36,387 nt of DNA from Dinochytrium kinnereticum (Eukaryota; Chytridiomycota; Chytridiomycetes; Chytridiales; Chytridiaceae), in the NCBI GenBank assembly GCA_027604005.1, contig JADGJT010000239.1, forward strand, positions 1 through 36,387, written 5' to 3'. Shown here piece by piece: positions 34,924-36,387 of the stretch. The notes beneath the pieces were generated by a model, which had not been told where the DNA came from, ran no database searches, and saw nothing but the letters and a program-made list of their open reading frames with translations. Position 1 is the stretch's first letter; each line of letters opens with the position of its first letter. Made by a program: the position numbers and the translations under genes.

Positions 34924-36133
34924 TTACTTCTTGGCAAAGTATGCCTTGACCTACAAATGAAGTGAAGTTTAAAACCACGTAAATCAACACTCGAGGGACT
35001 GAGAAGACTTACCGAATCGCCGAATGCCACCATGCAAATGGTTTGCCACATTCCCAAGCAGATTCGAGGCTAAGCAAATAGGTTAGCCGAATAGACGAGG
35101 AGTTGAAAGAAAACGCAAGCTTACAGTGACACCGCGGTAAAACCCAAGAAAGCCGTTGTTCTTGTAAATGTAGCCGGCAGCCGATCCAATCGTCATCTTT
35201 TCAGGCCTTCCTTCTGCTTTAACCTGGCTCTGCATTTCAACACGGATAACCTCAATAGGCTGGTTCCAGCATGACAATCCACCACCAATACTGGACGCAA
35301 CGATCCTCTCTAAATCAGTGAGCTTCTTGGAAGGGTCACGACCGGGACGAGTTTTAATCAAATCCTCTGCGACTCTTGAGAGACCGAAACGCGAGCCCCA
35401 GTTGGTGCACTGACGGACGGCGACAGCATTGACACCTTTGTTGATACCAGCAAAACCTTCACGTGCAAAGATCTCCTTGGCAACTTGGATGGTGGATTTG
35501 TTGACTCCTTCTCCTTTGTGACGCGTCACTTCTACCGTCTGAACGAAACAAATGTTAGCATTCTATGGCTCCAGAGATTTCAGCGAACCTTCATGAATGT
35601 GCAAAAGCCCATAGTCGAGTATGCTGCAGCATATAGTTAGCGTTCATCCAATACAATTCTGGACAAGATCGTCACAAAGAGAGAGTTAACCAACCCTATG
35701 ATACATAGCCGTTAGCAAGCGTAAACATTATATGTAGGTCCCAAGCAATAGTCCTTACTTGAGCAATGCCACCACCCATGCCCCCAAGAATACCCGCCAG
35801 AGCGGGCCCACCACCAAGAACCCTCACCCCATACTCCAGCTCAGACGCGGCAAACAGCAAGACAGCCCCCTTGGAAGAAGCCTCAATCCAAGCCCAAGGA
35901 ATCAGACCCTGATAAAAGCCAAACACACCACCACGGCTCCAGATGTGAGCGATGGCGCCAGGCATGCTCTGCCCCCTGTTTGCAGCCATCTGAGTTTTGA
36001 TGACCTCAAACGGCTGGCCGAGAGTTGAGACCTCGAACATGTTGAGGCCCGCACCGATCGCCAGGTTGATGAAGGAGATGGGCTTCTTTGCCAGGGGGGC
36101 ATTGGGGTCGGTGGGGGTTGTGTCGATGGCCAT
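34924..36133 (-). CDS. YHM2: Yhm2-type mitochondrial citrate/oxoglutarate carrier
   Basis: Exons on the minus strand: 36133-35759, 35695 (1 nt), 35623-35589, 35538-35125, 35069-35013, 34950-34924; 302 aa (yeast 314). Hallmarks of Yhm2 rather than a general carrier are '[20 protein letters not shown]' and '[16 protein letters not shown]', '[20 protein letters not shown]', '[19 protein letters not shown]', '[19 protein letters not shown]', '[15 protein letters not shown]' and '[17 protein letters not shown]'. Three carrier repeats give six membrane helices in the mitochondrial inner membrane. The yeast protein exchanges citrate for 2-oxoglutarate and associates with mitochondrial DNA. The start at MAIDTT fits family length; the frame runs further upstream. 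Joining exons 1 and 3 in frame and giving the conserved Ala-Gln-Ala-Tyr requires a one-base exon. Confidence 0.95.
35695..35695 (-). other. YHM2: Putative 1-nt microexon of YHM2
   Basis: On the minus strand the sequence reads ...GTATCATAG|G|GTTGGTTAAC.... The single G is bounded by acceptor AG (35697-35696) and donor GT (35694-35693). It forms GCA (Ala) with the following CA. The introns on either side are 63 and 71 nt. A direct join of the flanking exons would be out of frame. Confidence 0.65.
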
Positions 36134-36250
36134 GATGGGGAAATGCAGTCTCGTGCTGCTGCTGTTGGAGGGTGGTGAAAGTTTTCCTTCCTCAAATCTT
36201 TTTTTTGGGAGATGGCGAGCAGCTCGACGGATGCTGTTGACGGGCAAGGG

Positions 36251-36283
<33 letters not shown>

Positions 36284-36387
36284 ACGATGGAGGACAGGTG
36301 ATGGAAAAGCAGTGGACTCTCAGCAGTATGAGATACGCCGTTTGTTTGACGCGTTCAAAATGGCGCCTTTATGGTTCGCGTGTGGCT
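36134..36387. promoter_or_regulatory. Upstream region of YHM2
   Basis: This GC-rich region 5' of the carrier gene contains a tetranucleotide repeat. It should include the YHM2 promoter and 5' UTR; no defined element was recognised. Confidence 0.35.
36251..36282. repeat. GGAT/ATGG tetranucleotide microsatellite
   Basis: About seven near-perfect tandem copies of the four-base unit GGAT, with single-base interruptions (GGAC) at the start. It lies just over 100 bp upstream of the YHM2 start codon. Confidence 0.85.

Overview
This window is nuclear DNA of a zoosporic (flagellated) early-diverging fungus, most likely a chytrid-type lineage. Fungal hallmarks are a Dbf2-type NDR kinase with the FxGFTF tail, a Yhm2-type mitochondrial carrier, a Reb1/TTF1-type Myb factor, Tim17, Sec20 and a sugar-lactone oxidase. 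Flagellar hallmarks are DNAAF6 (dynein pre-assembly), a Tctex1 dynein light chain, a TSNAXIP1-type coiled-coil protein and a WD40/HEAT protein ending in RPxTA motifs. Nearly every gene is cut by very short introns, mostly 38-65 nt. I rebuilt each gene by joining GT..AG introns that restore the reading frame and family motifs. In every completed model the exon lengths sum to a multiple of three.

Layout, 1-13 kb: WD40/HEAT flagellar-type protein (+, 5' end possibly outside the window), SLC35C2-like transporter (-), leucine-rich-repeat protein (+), a 1469-aa protein of unknown function (-), Sec20 SNARE (-). 13-18 kb: glutaredoxin-like protein (+), FG-GAP/beta-propeller protein (-), TIM17, DNAAF6 and ETF-beta (all +). 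18-23.2 kb: Dbf2-like kinase and a SAM methyltransferase (-, almost abutting), ACT-domain protein (+), TSNAXIP1-like protein (-), a small mitochondrial-type protein (+). 23.2-23.8 kb is the largest gap without a gene. 23.8-36.4 kb: Rqc2/NEMF (-), snapin (+), sugar-lactone oxidase (+), DYNLT1 (-), Reb1/TTF1-like factor (+), NYN-domain protein (-), YHM2 (-).

The genome is extremely compact. Convergent genes end 13-80 bp apart (13, 17, 20 and 22 bp at the tightest), and most divergent pairs share 47-76 bp between start codons. The genes do not form one pathway. They are mixed housekeeping genes (mitochondrial import and metabolism, secretory traffic, ribosome quality control, mitotic exit) and flagellar genes.

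The most striking observations concern splicing. A single-nucleotide exon is required in YHM2. A 5-nt exon is required in the SLC35C2 homologue. A last coding exon of only Ile-stop completes DYNLT1. Many donors read GTTTG instead of GTRAG. These are inferences from the DNA and family conservation; transcript reads would settle them.
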